Shown in pieces: positions 55,443-63,694 of a stretch of DNA of 64,000 nt. The stretch comes from Vibrio sp. 10N (GTDB lineage Bacteria; Pseudomonadota; Gammaproteobacteria; Enterobacterales; Vibrionaceae). The translations under genes and the position numbers were made by a program. Position 1 is the first letter of the stretch. Every line of letters starts with the position of its first letter. The notes under the pieces were generated by a model. It was given only the letters and a program-made list of their open reading frames with translations, made no database searches and was not told where the DNA came from. The stretch spans positions 1,302,001-1,366,000 of the forward strand of contig NZ_BTPM01000001.1 of NCBI RefSeq assembly GCF_036245475.1, read 5' to 3'.

Positions 55443-56897
55443 TCAGAGCAGTGGGTTGAACAGGTAGAACAGCCGTTCGAAGAAGCGATGGTAAATGCTG
55501 CGTTGTTGCCATTGGCTGTAATCGACCAGTTCAGCACTTTCAATGTAGTGACTTTGTAACTTGTGCATTTTGTGGGTGAACACGGGATCTTCTACAGCAA
55601 GTGTCACTTCAAAGTTAAGCCACAAGCTGCGCATATCCATATTGACGGTGCCGACTAAGCAGAACAGCTCATCAATCACGACCGATTTTGTATGCAACAG
55701 ACCACCATCAAACTCATGGATTTTAACCCCAGCGGAAAGCAGCTCGGTATAGAATGCTCGTGATGCCCATTTGACCATCATTGAGTCGTTGTGTTTTGGG
55801 ATCACTAATTCGACGTTGACGCCGCGCTGTGCGGTCGTTTTTATGGTTTCAAGCAGATCAGCACTTGGGACGAAATACGGCGTAGTAATTCGCACCGACT
55901 TTTCCGCTTGGTGCATAGCAATGGTCAGCACCTGACCGATCAGTTGATCGGGCATGCCAGGACCTGACGGTACGACTTGAACTGGCTTTGAGTCTTTTGG
56001 AATATCGATTTGGCATTCGGGTTGAATGGGTAATTGCCTGTCGCCGGTTTCAACTTCCCAGTCCCAGCAGTGAATAGCAGAAAGCACATTGACCGTTGGC
56101 CCCTCAATTCGAACCATAATATCAATCCACTGACCCACTCCCGAGCTTTGTTTGAAGTAAGCGGGGTCGACCATGTTCATGGAACCGGTATAGGCTACCT
56201 CATCATCAATGACGATGATCTTGCGGTGCTGTCGCAGATCCAATCGACGTAAGAAAATACGCCATGGTGAGACTTCCAGCCCTTCCACTAATTCGATGCC
56301 TCCATCGCGCATCATACTTGCCCAGTGGCTACGGAAAAAGGTTGGGCTACCTGCTGAGTCGAGGAGAACTTTAACGTCCACACCACGTTTGGATGCTTGG
56401 ATGAGTGCTGCGGCCACCGAATCGGCGAGGCCGCCTGGATACCAGATATAAAACACCATACGAATACTGTGTTTGGCGTTTTCAATATCATTAATAACAG
56501 ACAGTAAGATTTCTTGCGGTGTCGTTTGCAGTTGTAATTCGTTGCCACACAAGGCAGGAATACCCATGCGCTTGTTACACAAATTATCGATTTTGGAAAT
56601 GTGTGTACCCATGTTGTCGGGCACATGAGCATTACAATCGTTCAGTTGAAAGAACCATTCTTCGAAAGGCTGGAACATGACCCGAGCGCGCTCTGCGCGT
56701 TTACGGCCAAGGTTGAGTTCACCAAACATGAAATAGCAAATCACGCCAACCACTGGAATGATATAAATCACCATTAGCCACGCAAGAGAAACACTGACTG
56801 CGCGCCGCTTGAGCACAACCCGCAATGTCACACCGGCAACGAGTACCCAATACAAGCCAATGCCTGCGAGTGTTAGAAAGTGATAAACCTTGTCCAT
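55443..56897 (-). CDS. cls: Cardiolipin synthase (phospholipase D family)
   Basis: 484 aa, like E. coli ClsA (486). Two N-terminal membrane helices (residues ~8-25 and 38-60) and two HKD motifs: HRKIIVIDDEVAYTGSMN near residue 225 and HTKSVVIDELFCLVGTVNMD near 400. It condenses phosphatidylglycerol into cardiolipin at the inner membrane. It is monocistronic. Confidence 0.92.
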   Translation of the reverse strand: MDKVYHFLTLAGIGLYWVLVAGVTLRVVLKRRAVSVSLAWLMVIYIIPVVGVICYFMFGELNLGRKRAERARVMFQPFEEWFFQLNDCNAHVPDNMGTHISKIDNLCNKRMGIPALCGNELQLQTTPQEILLSVINDIENAKHSIRMVFYIWYPGGLADSVAAALIQASKRGVDVKVLLDSAGSPTFFRSHWASMMRDGGIELVEGLEVSPWRIFLRRLDLRQHRKIIVIDDEVAYTGSMNMVDPAYFKQSSGVGQWIDIMVRIEGPTVNVLSAIHCWDWEVETGDRQLPIQPECQIDIPKDSKPVQVVPSGPGMPDQLIGQVLTIAMHQAEKSVRITTPYFVPSADLLETIKTTAQRGVNVELVIPKHNDSMMVKWASRAFYTELLSAGVKIHEFDGGLLHTKSVVIDELFCLVGTVNMDMRSLWLNFEVTLAVEDPVFTHKMHKLQSHYIESAELVDYSQWQQRSIYHRFFERLFYLFNPLL

Positions 56898-57370
56898 TTA
56901 GCCTCGATAGAAAGACAGTTTTGGAAATAATAATCTCAGAATCAAGTATTTGGAATAGTTAACTGTCTGTCAAATACAACGAGTCACTGCTGTGAGCGTT
57001 AAGTGTTAAGGAACGTAAATGCAATGGGTGTGAAATTACCAATGGAATAGAACAAAGTGTCGAGGAATGGTTAATGTGCGTTTACATCTGATGGTATTAC
57101 GAGCGAACTATAGTGAAATAGAATGGAAAATCGCCAGGTAATAGTTTTGGGCTTCCAATTGTAAAGATTACCTGCTTTACTTGCTACCCATTCGCAAAAG
57201 TCCTGGAAAATTTGTGGTGTAAATGTTTTTGTACACTGTCAATGTCAGGAGTGAGAAAGACTTCGCACATGGAATAGCCGTCGTATATTGGCGACAGCTT
57301 GCGTTGCTATTTGTATCAAGGAAAGCCACTCTCAATTTCACGTCGAAAATCGACGGTTTGGTACAAAACA
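56898..57370. promoter_or_regulatory. Gene-free region upstream of the NSS transporter
   Basis: 473 bp without a supported gene. It contains an inverted repeat CAGGTAAT ... ATTACCTG at 57135-57172 and a hairpin CGTCGAAAATCGACG at 57342-57356, just before the transporter start. These may be regulatory, but no known motif is recognised. Confidence 0.35.
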
Positions 57371-58714
57371 ATGACAAGTTCCGATAGAGGACAATTCACT
57401 TCCCGATTTGGTTTTATTATGGCTGCCGCGGGAAGCGCAGTAGGCTTAGGTAATGTTTGGGGGTTTCCAACTCAGACAGCGACAAACGGTGGCGCGGCAT
57501 TCTTGCTGGTTTACCTGTTTATGATGGCGCTGTTGGCGTTTCCAATGTTGATCGCTGAGCTGACAATTGGCCGTTATGGTCAATCCAACCCAATTGCATC
57601 ACTTCGCAAAATATGGGTAAAAAACAAGCCGGTTGCTGCCATGTTTGGTGTGATTGCGCTGCTTACCGCTTCCATGATTCTTAGCTTTTACGCCATTCTA
57701 GCTGGTTGGCTAATCGGTTTTGGTCTTGCGCCTATTGCTGATGTTATTGGGCTAAATGGTGTAGCTGACTGGTTAGTAACGTTCGGCACGGCTCGAAACG
57801 TAAGCTTAACGGTTCTGTTCATGTTGATGACGGTGTTTGTTGTGAAACGCGGTGTTTCCGATGGGATCGAAAAGTGGTCATCTCGCTTGATGCCAGTCCT
57901 TTTTGTGCTTTTCATTGTTCTAATTGGTTATATCTTTACCCAAGATGGTGCTATGGACGGACTGGAAATGTATCTGGTACCGAAATGGAACCACCTAAAT
58001 GCGAGCCTTGTGGTTAATGCAATGGGTCAGGCGTTTTTCTCTTTGTCGCTTGGCGTGGGCGCAATGATGGTATACGGCTCTTATCTTAGCAAAGACATCA
58101 ATATTCCAAAGACGGCGGGGCAGGTGGCGATCATCGATACTGGCGTTGCGTTTATGGCGGGTTTGCTGATTCTTCCTGCTATGTTTGTTGCTAAAGAGAA
58201 TGGCGTGCAGATTTTCAATGAGCTTGGTGAGCTGATTAGCTCTGGTAACCTGGTGTTTGTGGTACTGCCAGCGCTTTTTGAATCCATGGGGCTAGCTGGT
58301 GAAGTCATTGGCATCGCATTTTTTGCGCTCATGGTTATTGCGGCATTAACGTCCTCTATCGCCATGTTAGAAGTGCCAGTATCTTGCCTTCAAGAAGAAG
58401 CGAAGATGTCTCGCAACAAAGCGACCATGATCCTAGGTGGCACCATTTTGCTGTGTAGCGCCATTATTGCTGCGAACTTCAATGCGTTGTTCGACTTAGT
58501 CGCAACCGCCTCTACGGTTTATATGCAGCCGCTGCTTGGCGTGGTGTGGGCTGTGGTTATTGGTTGGATTTGGAGCCGCAATTCACTGCTTGAAGAAATC
58601 AGACAAGGCAACCCAGAAATTGAACAGACTTGGTTTTGGAAAATTTGGCCTTGGTATGTGAAGTTTGTATGTCCGGCGGCAATTTTGATCGTCTTTGCTT
58701 ATCCTTTCCTCTGA
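57371..58714 (+). CDS. NSS-family sodium-dependent transporter
   Basis: 447 aa from ATG 57371; the 24-residue upstream extension lies in the leader and is rejected. The first helix carries the NSS signature FGFIMAAAGSAVGLGNVWGFP with the unwound Na+-binding region. About 11 helices, shorter than eukaryotic members, typical for bacterial LeuT-like carriers of amino acids. Substrate not readable. Confidence 0.88.
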   Translation: MTSSDRGQFTSRFGFIMAAAGSAVGLGNVWGFPTQTATNGGAAFLLVYLFMMALLAFPMLIAELTIGRYGQSNPIASLRKIWVKNKPVAAMFGVIALLTASMILSFYAILAGWLIGFGLAPIADVIGLNGVADWLVTFGTARNVSLTVLFMLMTVFVVKRGVSDGIEKWSSRLMPVLFVLFIVLIGYIFTQDGAMDGLEMYLVPKWNHLNASLVVNAMGQAFFSLSLGVGAMMVYGSYLSKDINIPKTAGQVAIIDTGVAFMAGLLILPAMFVAKENGVQIFNELGELISSGNLVFVVLPALFESMGLAGEVIGIAFFALMVIAALTSSIAMLEVPVSCLQEEAKMSRNKATMILGGTILLCSAIIAANFNALFDLVATASTVYMQPLLGVVWAVVIGWIWSRNSLLEEIRQGNPEIEQTWFWKIWPWYVKFVCPAAILIVFAYPFL

Positions 58715-58731
58715 TCACTCAATATCAGAAA

Positions 58732-58764
58732 CACAAAAGCTGCTCTTCGGGCAGCTTTTGTGTA
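58732..58764 (+). terminator. Intrinsic terminator of the NSS gene
   Basis: CACAAAAGCTGC / GCAGCTTTTGTG stem of 12 bp around a 7-nt loop. Confidence 0.8.
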
Positions 58765-58799
58765 TCATCCGAGCCAAATAATTCAAAGTTACCTCTTTC

Positions 58800-59486
58800 A
58801 TGTTCGATATTCAGTTTGAAAATGATGATTTTGTGGTCATCAACAAGCACCCTGGAGTCAGTGTTCACAAAGATGACGGGGATACCATGTTGGTGCAAGA
58901 AGTGGCGACCTTTGTTGGTTGTCCGCCACTATTTTTGGTGCATCGCCTCGACAAAATGACCTCAGGTTTGCTGATCTTAGCCAAACGTTCCGAGGTGGCC
59001 GCTGAGTTCTCGCAACTGTTCCAGCAACGCCAAATGGACAAGTTCTATCTGGCGATTGGCAGCAAAAAGCCCAAGAAAAAGCAGGGTACCATCTCTGGAG
59101 ATATGGAACGCTCGCGTCGAGCGTCATGGAAGCTGGTGGCGACTAAGAATAACCCAGCAGTGACACAGTTCTTCTCCTTAGCGGGTGAAGAAGGTGAGCG
59201 GGCCTTTTTGTGTCGACCATTGACAGGAAAAACGCATCAAATTCGTGTGGCGCTTAAATCAGTGGGCTCTGCGATTGTGGGTGATCCTATTTATGGCCAG
59301 AGTACAGGGGTTGATCGCGGCTATCTTCATGCTTATGCATTGCGCTTTACTCTGTTTGACCAAGAGTATGAGTTTATCTGCGACCCGCGAAACGTTAATC
59401 TTGGCACTAAATGGAACAGCGCGGCTTTGAATAGCGCAATCGAACAATGGTCTAAACCGTGGGAGTTAGTATGGCCGAAGAAATGA
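58800..59486 (+). CDS. RluA-family pseudouridine synthase without S4 domain
   Basis: 228 aa. The catalytic motif HRLDKMTSGLLILAK has the conserved Asp near residue 50; later LTGKTHQIRVALKSVGSAIVGDPIYG. It lacks the N-terminal S4 domain and matches the short TIGR01621-type group. The RNA target is unknown. It overlaps the methyltransferase gene by 16 bp, so the two are translationally linked RNA-modification genes. Confidence 0.87.
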   Translation: MFDIQFENDDFVVINKHPGVSVHKDDGDTMLVQEVATFVGCPPLFLVHRLDKMTSGLLILAKRSEVAAEFSQLFQQRQMDKFYLAIGSKKPKKKQGTISGDMERSRRASWKLVATKNNPAVTQFFSLAGEEGERAFLCRPLTGKTHQIRVALKSVGSAIVGDPIYGQSTGVDRGYLHAYALRFTLFDQEYEFICDPRNVNLGTKWNSAALNSAIEQWSKPWELVWPKK

Positions 59487-60475
59487 CCTCATCACATGAC
59501 AATCAAGAGCTACAAGAGAATCTAGAGCCACAAGGTCAAGTGATGCAGGCCGACAAATTGGGCGTGTTCTTCGAACAAGTTGAGACAGCTTTGGCGTCTG
59601 CGCCAACTGAAGTTCGCCGTTTATTTCATGGCCGAGGTAAGTGCTTCCCTGGTTTGGATCAATTGACTTGTGATTGGGCGGCCAATCAGTTGCTGGTAAA
59701 CTTGTTTAAGCCTGTCGACGAGATTTTCCTAACGACACTGCAACAAGGTTTAATGGAGTTAGCGGCTTCAACCATTTGGGAAAAGGCTCAAGGCAAAGCC
59801 GTAGTATTGCAACACAGATACAGCGACGGCGCGCCGTCAGAAGTACTTTGGGGTGAGCTCGATAGTAAACCTATGGTTGAAGAGCTGGGTTGTCAGTATC
59901 AACTCGATATTGGTCGCAACCAAAATTTCGGACTATTTCTTGATATGCGAAATGGTCGTGAATGGGTGAAGTCCAAAGCGGAAGGTAAGCGTGTTCTTAA
60001 CCTATTTGCCTACACTTGTGGCTTTTCGGTCGCAGCGATAGCTGGTGGTGCGGAGCATGTGGTTAACGTCGATATGGCGCGTTCATCGCTCAACAAAGGG
60101 CGCGATAATCACCGCTTAAACAACCATGATCTAAGCCAAGTAAGCTTTCTTGCCCACGACATTTTTAAGTCTTGGGGGAAAATCAAAAAGTATGGCCCAT
60201 ATGACATTGTCGTGATTGATCCACCATCATTCCAAAAAGGCAGCTTTGCGTTAACCAAAGACTATAAGAAGATCTTAAGACGTTTGAATGAGTTGCTCAC
60301 GCCCAATGGGGAAGTAATGGCGTGTGTGAACTCGCCAGCGGTCACGCCGGATTTTCTGATTGAAGGTATGGCAGAGGAAGCGCCGCAGTTGAGTTTTGTT
60401 GAGCGTTTACCAAACCCTGAAGAGTTTGCGGATGTAGAGCTGGATGCTGCCTTGAAGGTATTGCTGTTCAAATAG
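59471..60475 (+). CDS. RlmI/RlmK-like SAM-dependent methyltransferase
   Basis: 334 aa from ATG 59471. The C-terminal half is a Rossmann methyltransferase: NLFAYTCGFSVAAIAGGA (SAM motif I), NVDMARSSLNKGRDNHRLN and the catalytic-type VIDPPSFQKGSFALTKDY. It resembles COG1092 enzymes that make m5C in 23S rRNA. Its last ~80 codons and terminator are duplicated in diverged form at 61947-62240, beyond the dihydroorotate dehydrogenase-like gene. Confidence 0.87.
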   Translation: MAEEMTSSHDNQELQENLEPQGQVMQADKLGVFFEQVETALASAPTEVRRLFHGRGKCFPGLDQLTCDWAANQLLVNLFKPVDEIFLTTLQQGLMELAASTIWEKAQGKAVVLQHRYSDGAPSEVLWGELDSKPMVEELGCQYQLDIGRNQNFGLFLDMRNGREWVKSKAEGKRVLNLFAYTCGFSVAAIAGGAEHVVNVDMARSSLNKGRDNHRLNNHDLSQVSFLAHDIFKSWGKIKKYGPYDIVVIDPPSFQKGSFALTKDYKKILRRLNELLTPNGEVMACVNSPAVTPDFLIEGMAEEAPQLSFVERLPNPEEFADVELDAALKVLLFK

Positions 60476-60478
60476 TAA

Positions 60479-60508
60479 AAATAGCACTCGATGAGTGCTA
60501 TTTTTTTG
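60479..60508 (+). terminator. Intrinsic terminator of the methyltransferase gene
   Basis: AAATAGCACTC / AGTGCTATTT stem with GATG-type loop, then seven T. A degenerate copy follows the duplicated 3' end at about 62192-62220. Confidence 0.9.
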
Positions 60509-60790
60509 TCTCAGAAATGAAGTTAGGTGCTGCTAGGTATTATTGTTCTTCAAGGGAATGACGATGTTTTTCGAGGGTGCGAAACATGGGTGGGGCAAAC
60601 GTTTTTATCAAACAGTTACAAATTTTGCAGCCTCCGATCGATTGAACAACTATTTCGTGTATTTTTTCTGCCATGTAATTGATCTCATGCAGCGATACTG
60701 TGATCAGTAACACACAGCCCATGTTCAATTGTGCTTACTAAGGTTAGAATCCGTGCCAGTTTTATTTGGCACAAACAGGAAAGGCTTCTG
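60509..60790 (+). promoter_or_regulatory. Leader of the dihydroorotate dehydrogenase-like gene
   Basis: 282 bp, no gene. TAGAAT at 60744-60749 could be a -10 box, with TGTTCA 17 bp earlier as a weak -35. No PurR or PyrR-type element recognised. Confidence 0.3.
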
Positions 60791-61864
60791 ATGACTACTC
60801 CAACTCAGTTCGAACTCTATGACATCCTCAAGACCTATGAGGACAACTATCAAAATGGGCCCTTCTTTGATGCTAAATTTCCGACTCGCCCTGCAATCAC
60901 TCAAACTCAAAAAGTATTCGACTTTGAGGTGAACTCTCGTCTTGGCGTACCTGCGGGTCCTCTTTTAAATAGCCACTGGTGTGATATCTACGCCAAGCTT
61001 GGTTTTGACATTCCAGTCTATAAAACAGTACGAAGTGTCGAACGCACTTGTCACCCAGCGCCAAACTGCATCTTCCTAGATACTAACGAGCAGTTCAGTA
61101 ACGGCGACATCAATGCTGAGATCCACCCTGGTGGACGTCCTTCACAAGACGAGCGTATCACCATCACAAACTCTTTTGGTGTTCCTTCACTTGCGCCCTC
61201 TGTTTGGATGAAAGACATCGAGGAAGGCAATCGTAAGATGGGTAAAAACCAGCTGATAATCGTATCGGTGAATGGTACACCCGGTCTAGATGAACGTGAC
61301 CTCGTTGAAGACTATGGTTATGTTTCAGCAATGGCGAAAGAAGCGGGTGCCAAGGTTATTGAAGTGAACTACTCTTGCCCAAACCTAGGTGGTAGTACAG
61401 AAGGAGCTCTGTTCTCAGACCCTGAAAACTCAGCACTAGTATCGAAAAAAATCCGCGAATCGATTGGCGATACTCCTTTACTTATTAAACTTGGTTGGAT
61501 GCCAGCAGAGCAACTTGAGAAAGTGATTGAAGCAAACCGCCCATATGTTGACGGTTTTGCGGCAATTAACACTATTCCTCGTCAAGTTGTCACTCCAGAT
61601 GGTAAAGCTGCACTACCGGGTGAAGGACGTCTCTCAAGCGGTACTTGTGGTTATGCTATCGGAGATCTGGCAGAAGAAGTTACCAGCAACCTGATTGATC
61701 TGCGTACTAAGTGGAAAGACGACTTCGTTATCTGCTCTGTTGGTGGCATGATGAATGCTGAAGACTTACACCGCCGTCTAGAGATGGGCGCAGACATGGT
61801 AATGAGTGCCACTGCAGCCATGTGGGACCCATACCTTGCGCAGAAATTCCACGAGTATAAGTAA
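60791..61864 (+). CDS. Dihydroorotate dehydrogenase-like flavoprotein (class 1 type)
   Basis: 357 aa from ATG 60791, with AGGAAAGG upstream; the in-frame start at 60731 would add 20 residues inside the leader. FMN-barrel features: VNSRLGVPAGPLLNS, ITNSFGVPS, EVNYSCPNLGGSTEG (the NxSCPN loop with the class 1 catalytic Cys) and a phosphate-binding GGMMNAEDL. Vibrios normally use a membrane class 2 PyrD, so this is an extra enzyme of uncertain substrate. It lies between two homologous 3' ends of the methyltransferase gene, as if inserted. Confidence 0.8.
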   Translation: MTTPTQFELYDILKTYEDNYQNGPFFDAKFPTRPAITQTQKVFDFEVNSRLGVPAGPLLNSHWCDIYAKLGFDIPVYKTVRSVERTCHPAPNCIFLDTNEQFSNGDINAEIHPGGRPSQDERITITNSFGVPSLAPSVWMKDIEEGNRKMGKNQLIIVSVNGTPGLDERDLVEDYGYVSAMAKEAGAKVIEVNYSCPNLGGSTEGALFSDPENSALVSKKIRESIGDTPLLIKLGWMPAEQLEKVIEANRPYVDGFAAINTIPRQVVTPDGKAALPGEGRLSSGTCGYAIGDLAEEVTSNLIDLRTKWKDDFVICSVGGMMNAEDLHRRLEMGADMVMSATAAMWDPYLAQKFHEYK

Positions 61865-61900
61865 CCACTCAATCTGCGTTAACTAACGATTTCAAGATTT

Positions 61901-61936
61901 AAGGGCATCAGTGTTTTGGCACTGATGCCCTTTTCG
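61901..61936 (+). terminator. Intrinsic terminator of the dehydrogenase-like gene
   Basis: AAGGGCATCAGTG / CACTGATGCCCTT stem with a short TTTTGG-type loop, then TT. Confidence 0.88.
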
Positions 61937-61946
61937 AATTCGAATT

Positions 61947-62207
61947 TAAAAGGGCAGCTTTGCACTGGCTAAAGACTATAAGAAGATCTTGAGACGTTTG
62001 AACGAGCTGCTAACACCCAATGGTGAGGTAATGGCGTGTGTGAACTCACCAACGGTGACGCCTGATTTTCTGATAGAGAGTATGGCGGAAGAGGCACCTC
62101 AATTGAGGTATATCGAGCGTTTGCCAAACCCTGAAGAATTCGAGGATATAGACCCAGATGCGGCCTTGAAGGTATTGTTATTCCAACAGAAAAATATTAC
62201 TCAATGA
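61947..62207 (+). pseudogene. Diverged second copy of the methyltransferase 3' end
   Basis: From 61947 the sequence matches 60236 onward; the translation KGSFALAKDYKKILRRLNEL to ALKVLLFQ aligns with the last 80 residues of the methyltransferase with about 10 substitutions. The stop TAG of the full gene is CAG here, so the frame runs on to QQKNITQ. Substitutions are mostly silent or conservative, so it evolved under selection and was cut off recently. No start signal; not a functional gene. Confidence 0.88.
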
Positions 62208-62314
62208 GTGCCGCTTTTTGGACTTAAGACAAGAAGTGTTGATGGACGAACATTGTGCATTAAGATATGTGTTTCCATTTCTTGAATGGTGAGATGGGGG
62301 GAGCCTCGTTTTTA

Positions 62315-62407
62315 CACTGGCAGCACAGCCCCAAATTTCGTCATCCCGCACTCGATGCGGGATCTACGCAATACGCACACCGAAAAATTACTAGGGTGCT
62401 GCCACTG
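62315..62407. repeat. REP-type hairpin flanked by inverted repeats
   Basis: The outer arms CACTGGCAGCAC (62315-62326) and GTGCTGCCACTG (62396-62407) are inverted repeats with one mismatch. Inside, 62340-62365 has GTCATCC ... GGATCT, with stem ATCCCGCA/TGCGGGAT. Confidence 0.7.
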
Positions 62408-62492
62408 ACTGTTATTGCCTAGCATAGTTTCTAGCTAACTTTTGGACAGAAATGCTCTACATCCCTTCATTTCTAACATACCCCATATATCC

Positions 62493-62611
62493 GTCATCCT
62501 CGCGAAAGTGAGGATCTCTTACCGCGTGTAATTGACTGAAAATATTCGACTAAGTCACGTAATTCAGCTTCGCGACGCGCCGCATGAGATCCCCTTTTTC
62601 AAGGGGATGAC
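62493..62611. repeat. REPIN-like element, two inverted REP hairpins
   Basis: Left hairpin at 62493-62518 starts GTCATCCTCGC GAAA; the right one (62586-62611) read on the minus strand starts GTCATCCCCTT GAAA. Both have 8-bp stems, a GAAA tetraloop and end GGATCTC, in inverted orientation 67 bp apart. This is the REP pair form mobilised by RAYT transposases. Confidence 0.78.
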
Positions 62612-62644
62612 AGTGATTTTTTTTTGGGGGGGAGGAAGCGCGAA

Positions 62645-62675
62645 ATGGGGCAAAGACGTATTTGCAGAGTCTGCG
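62645..62675. repeat. TGGGGCA repeat, copy 1
   Basis: ATGGGGCAAAGACGTATTTG followed by CAGAGTCTGC; related copies at 63323-63356 and 63668-63692. Confidence 0.55.
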
Positions 62676-62721
62676 ACAAAAACACGCCCTTGGATAGAAC
62701 TGTGCCAGTGATTCGACTAAA

Positions 62722-63123
62722 TTAGCACTCAACCCTAGGTACGCAGTAATCAGGGGCATTTGAGCCATTGCTACCTACACAGGTGTTCAAACCATATAAA
62801 AATAGGAGTATCAATGCCACTTGAATGATGCGTGTTAATACCAAAGTAGCAATGTCCCCAGCTTTACGTTTTGCTCGGTTTACTCGTTCTTCATGAGTAG
62901 GCAATGGGCGGAGAGACCAATTCAATGTGCCATCATTACGCACAACGCAGAAAGAGCCAGTACCATCACTAAAACGAACATGAATATCAACTTCACCCTC
63001 CTCCCAAACGTACCTCTCTTGCATCCCTTTGAAAGTAGCTTTGGCTATTGTTCTAATACCTGTCCAGCTGTCAGAAAAACAGACTTTTGTGCCTATAGGA
63101 TATGTTTGTAGGAATAGATGCAT
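62722..63123 (-). CDS. Hypothetical membrane protein, 133 aa
   Basis: The first ~85 residues look cytoplasmic and beta-rich (TKVCFSDSWTGIRTIAKATFKG, GEVDIHVRFSDGTGSFCVVRNDGTLNWSLRPLPTHEERVNRAKRK). Then comes one membrane helix (IATLVLTRIIQVALILLFLYGL) and a short tail with three Cys (CVGSNGSNAPDYCVPRVEC). Shine-Dalgarno is weak (AGGCAGA). Unrecognised; probably an accessory gene. Confidence 0.6.
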   Translation of the reverse strand: MHLFLQTYPIGTKVCFSDSWTGIRTIAKATFKGMQERYVWEEGEVDIHVRFSDGTGSFCVVRNDGTLNWSLRPLPTHEERVNRAKRKAGDIATLVLTRIIQVALILLFLYGLNTCVGSNGSNAPDYCVPRVEC

Positions 63124-63322
63124 AGCGCGATCTGCCTGTGACTGTTCAGGCTGAGGGGCTGGCTTTTTTTCTATAGTTCATCGGAGAGGTCTCTGGCAGG
63201 GTAATTGACATAAAAAAGTAAGCTCTGAATAGCTACCAATTCCATAGACACTTTGTGGCATAAGAAAAAATAGGTCAAACAACCTCGTATAGAAATGAGG
63301 TACAGAACAGTTCTAGCTTAGA
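63124..63322. other. Gene-free region
   Basis: About 200 bp upstream of the 133-aa gene. It should contain its promoter; no supported gene or strong structure seen. Confidence 0.4.
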
Positions 63323-63356
63323 ATGGGGCAGATATAAGTTGTTGCAGAATCTGCAA
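63323..63356. repeat. TGGGGCA repeat, copy 2
   Basis: ATGGGGCAGATATAAGTTGT then TGCAGAATCTGCAA; it matches copy 1 in the ATGGGGCA start and the TTGCAGANTCTGC end. Confidence 0.55.
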
Positions 63357-63694
63357 TCACTGAGCTTTCTCGTTGCTCGGGCAACTATTGCAAAAATTGC
63401 AACAGCTCAACTACTACCGAGGAATCCTCGATAGTTGCTTGATAAGCAATGTGCATATTTTGCACATTGCTTAGTTCTACTGCCGAAGCGACGAGATCAG
63501 AACCGGGTTGGAGCAGAGGTGATTTACGAAATAACCTGTTTCGCAATTGTGCAAGACCCTCTTGCATAATTGGTTACTAGAGTTTGTCCAACAACCTGTT
63601 GGACAATTAGGAAACAGCTTGTTTCACAAATAAATCTCATGATGGTTTCTTGCGCTCTAAACACATCTTGGGGCAAAGGTGTGTTTGCCAAGAT
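63342..63694. repeat. Dense array of about eleven short palindromes
   Basis: Palindromes at 63342-63356, 63372-63385, 63388-63402, 63418-63430, 63435-63449, 63446-63470, 63527-63543, 63550-63566, 63586-63604, 63611-63625 and 63665-63694. Stems are 5-11 bp, all of different sequence, loops mostly 3-7 nt. Two adjacent pairs have centres 23 bp apart (63527/63550 and 63586/63611 starts). The last contains the third TGGGGCA repeat. Not a CRISPR array, because no repeat is shared. Confidence 0.65.
63668..63692. repeat. TGGGGCA repeat, copy 3
   Basis: TTGGGGCAAAGGTGTGTTTG then CCAAG; closest to copy 1 in the GGGGCAAAG and TTTGC parts, and itself palindromic. Confidence 0.5.

Larger units (their letters stand above)
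62208..62721. other. Gene-free region with REP elements
   Basis: 514 bp with no supported gene. It contains the decayed terminator near 62192-62220, the two REP structures listed separately, and one copy of the TGGGGCA repeat at 62645-62675. Confidence 0.6.

Noticed and set aside
61989..62207. Independent small gene of 72 aa
   Set aside because: It is only the homologous 3' end of the methyltransferase gene, without a start signal.
63342..63694. CRISPR array
   Set aside because: The repeated structures have different sequences, the spacing is irregular and no cas gene is near.
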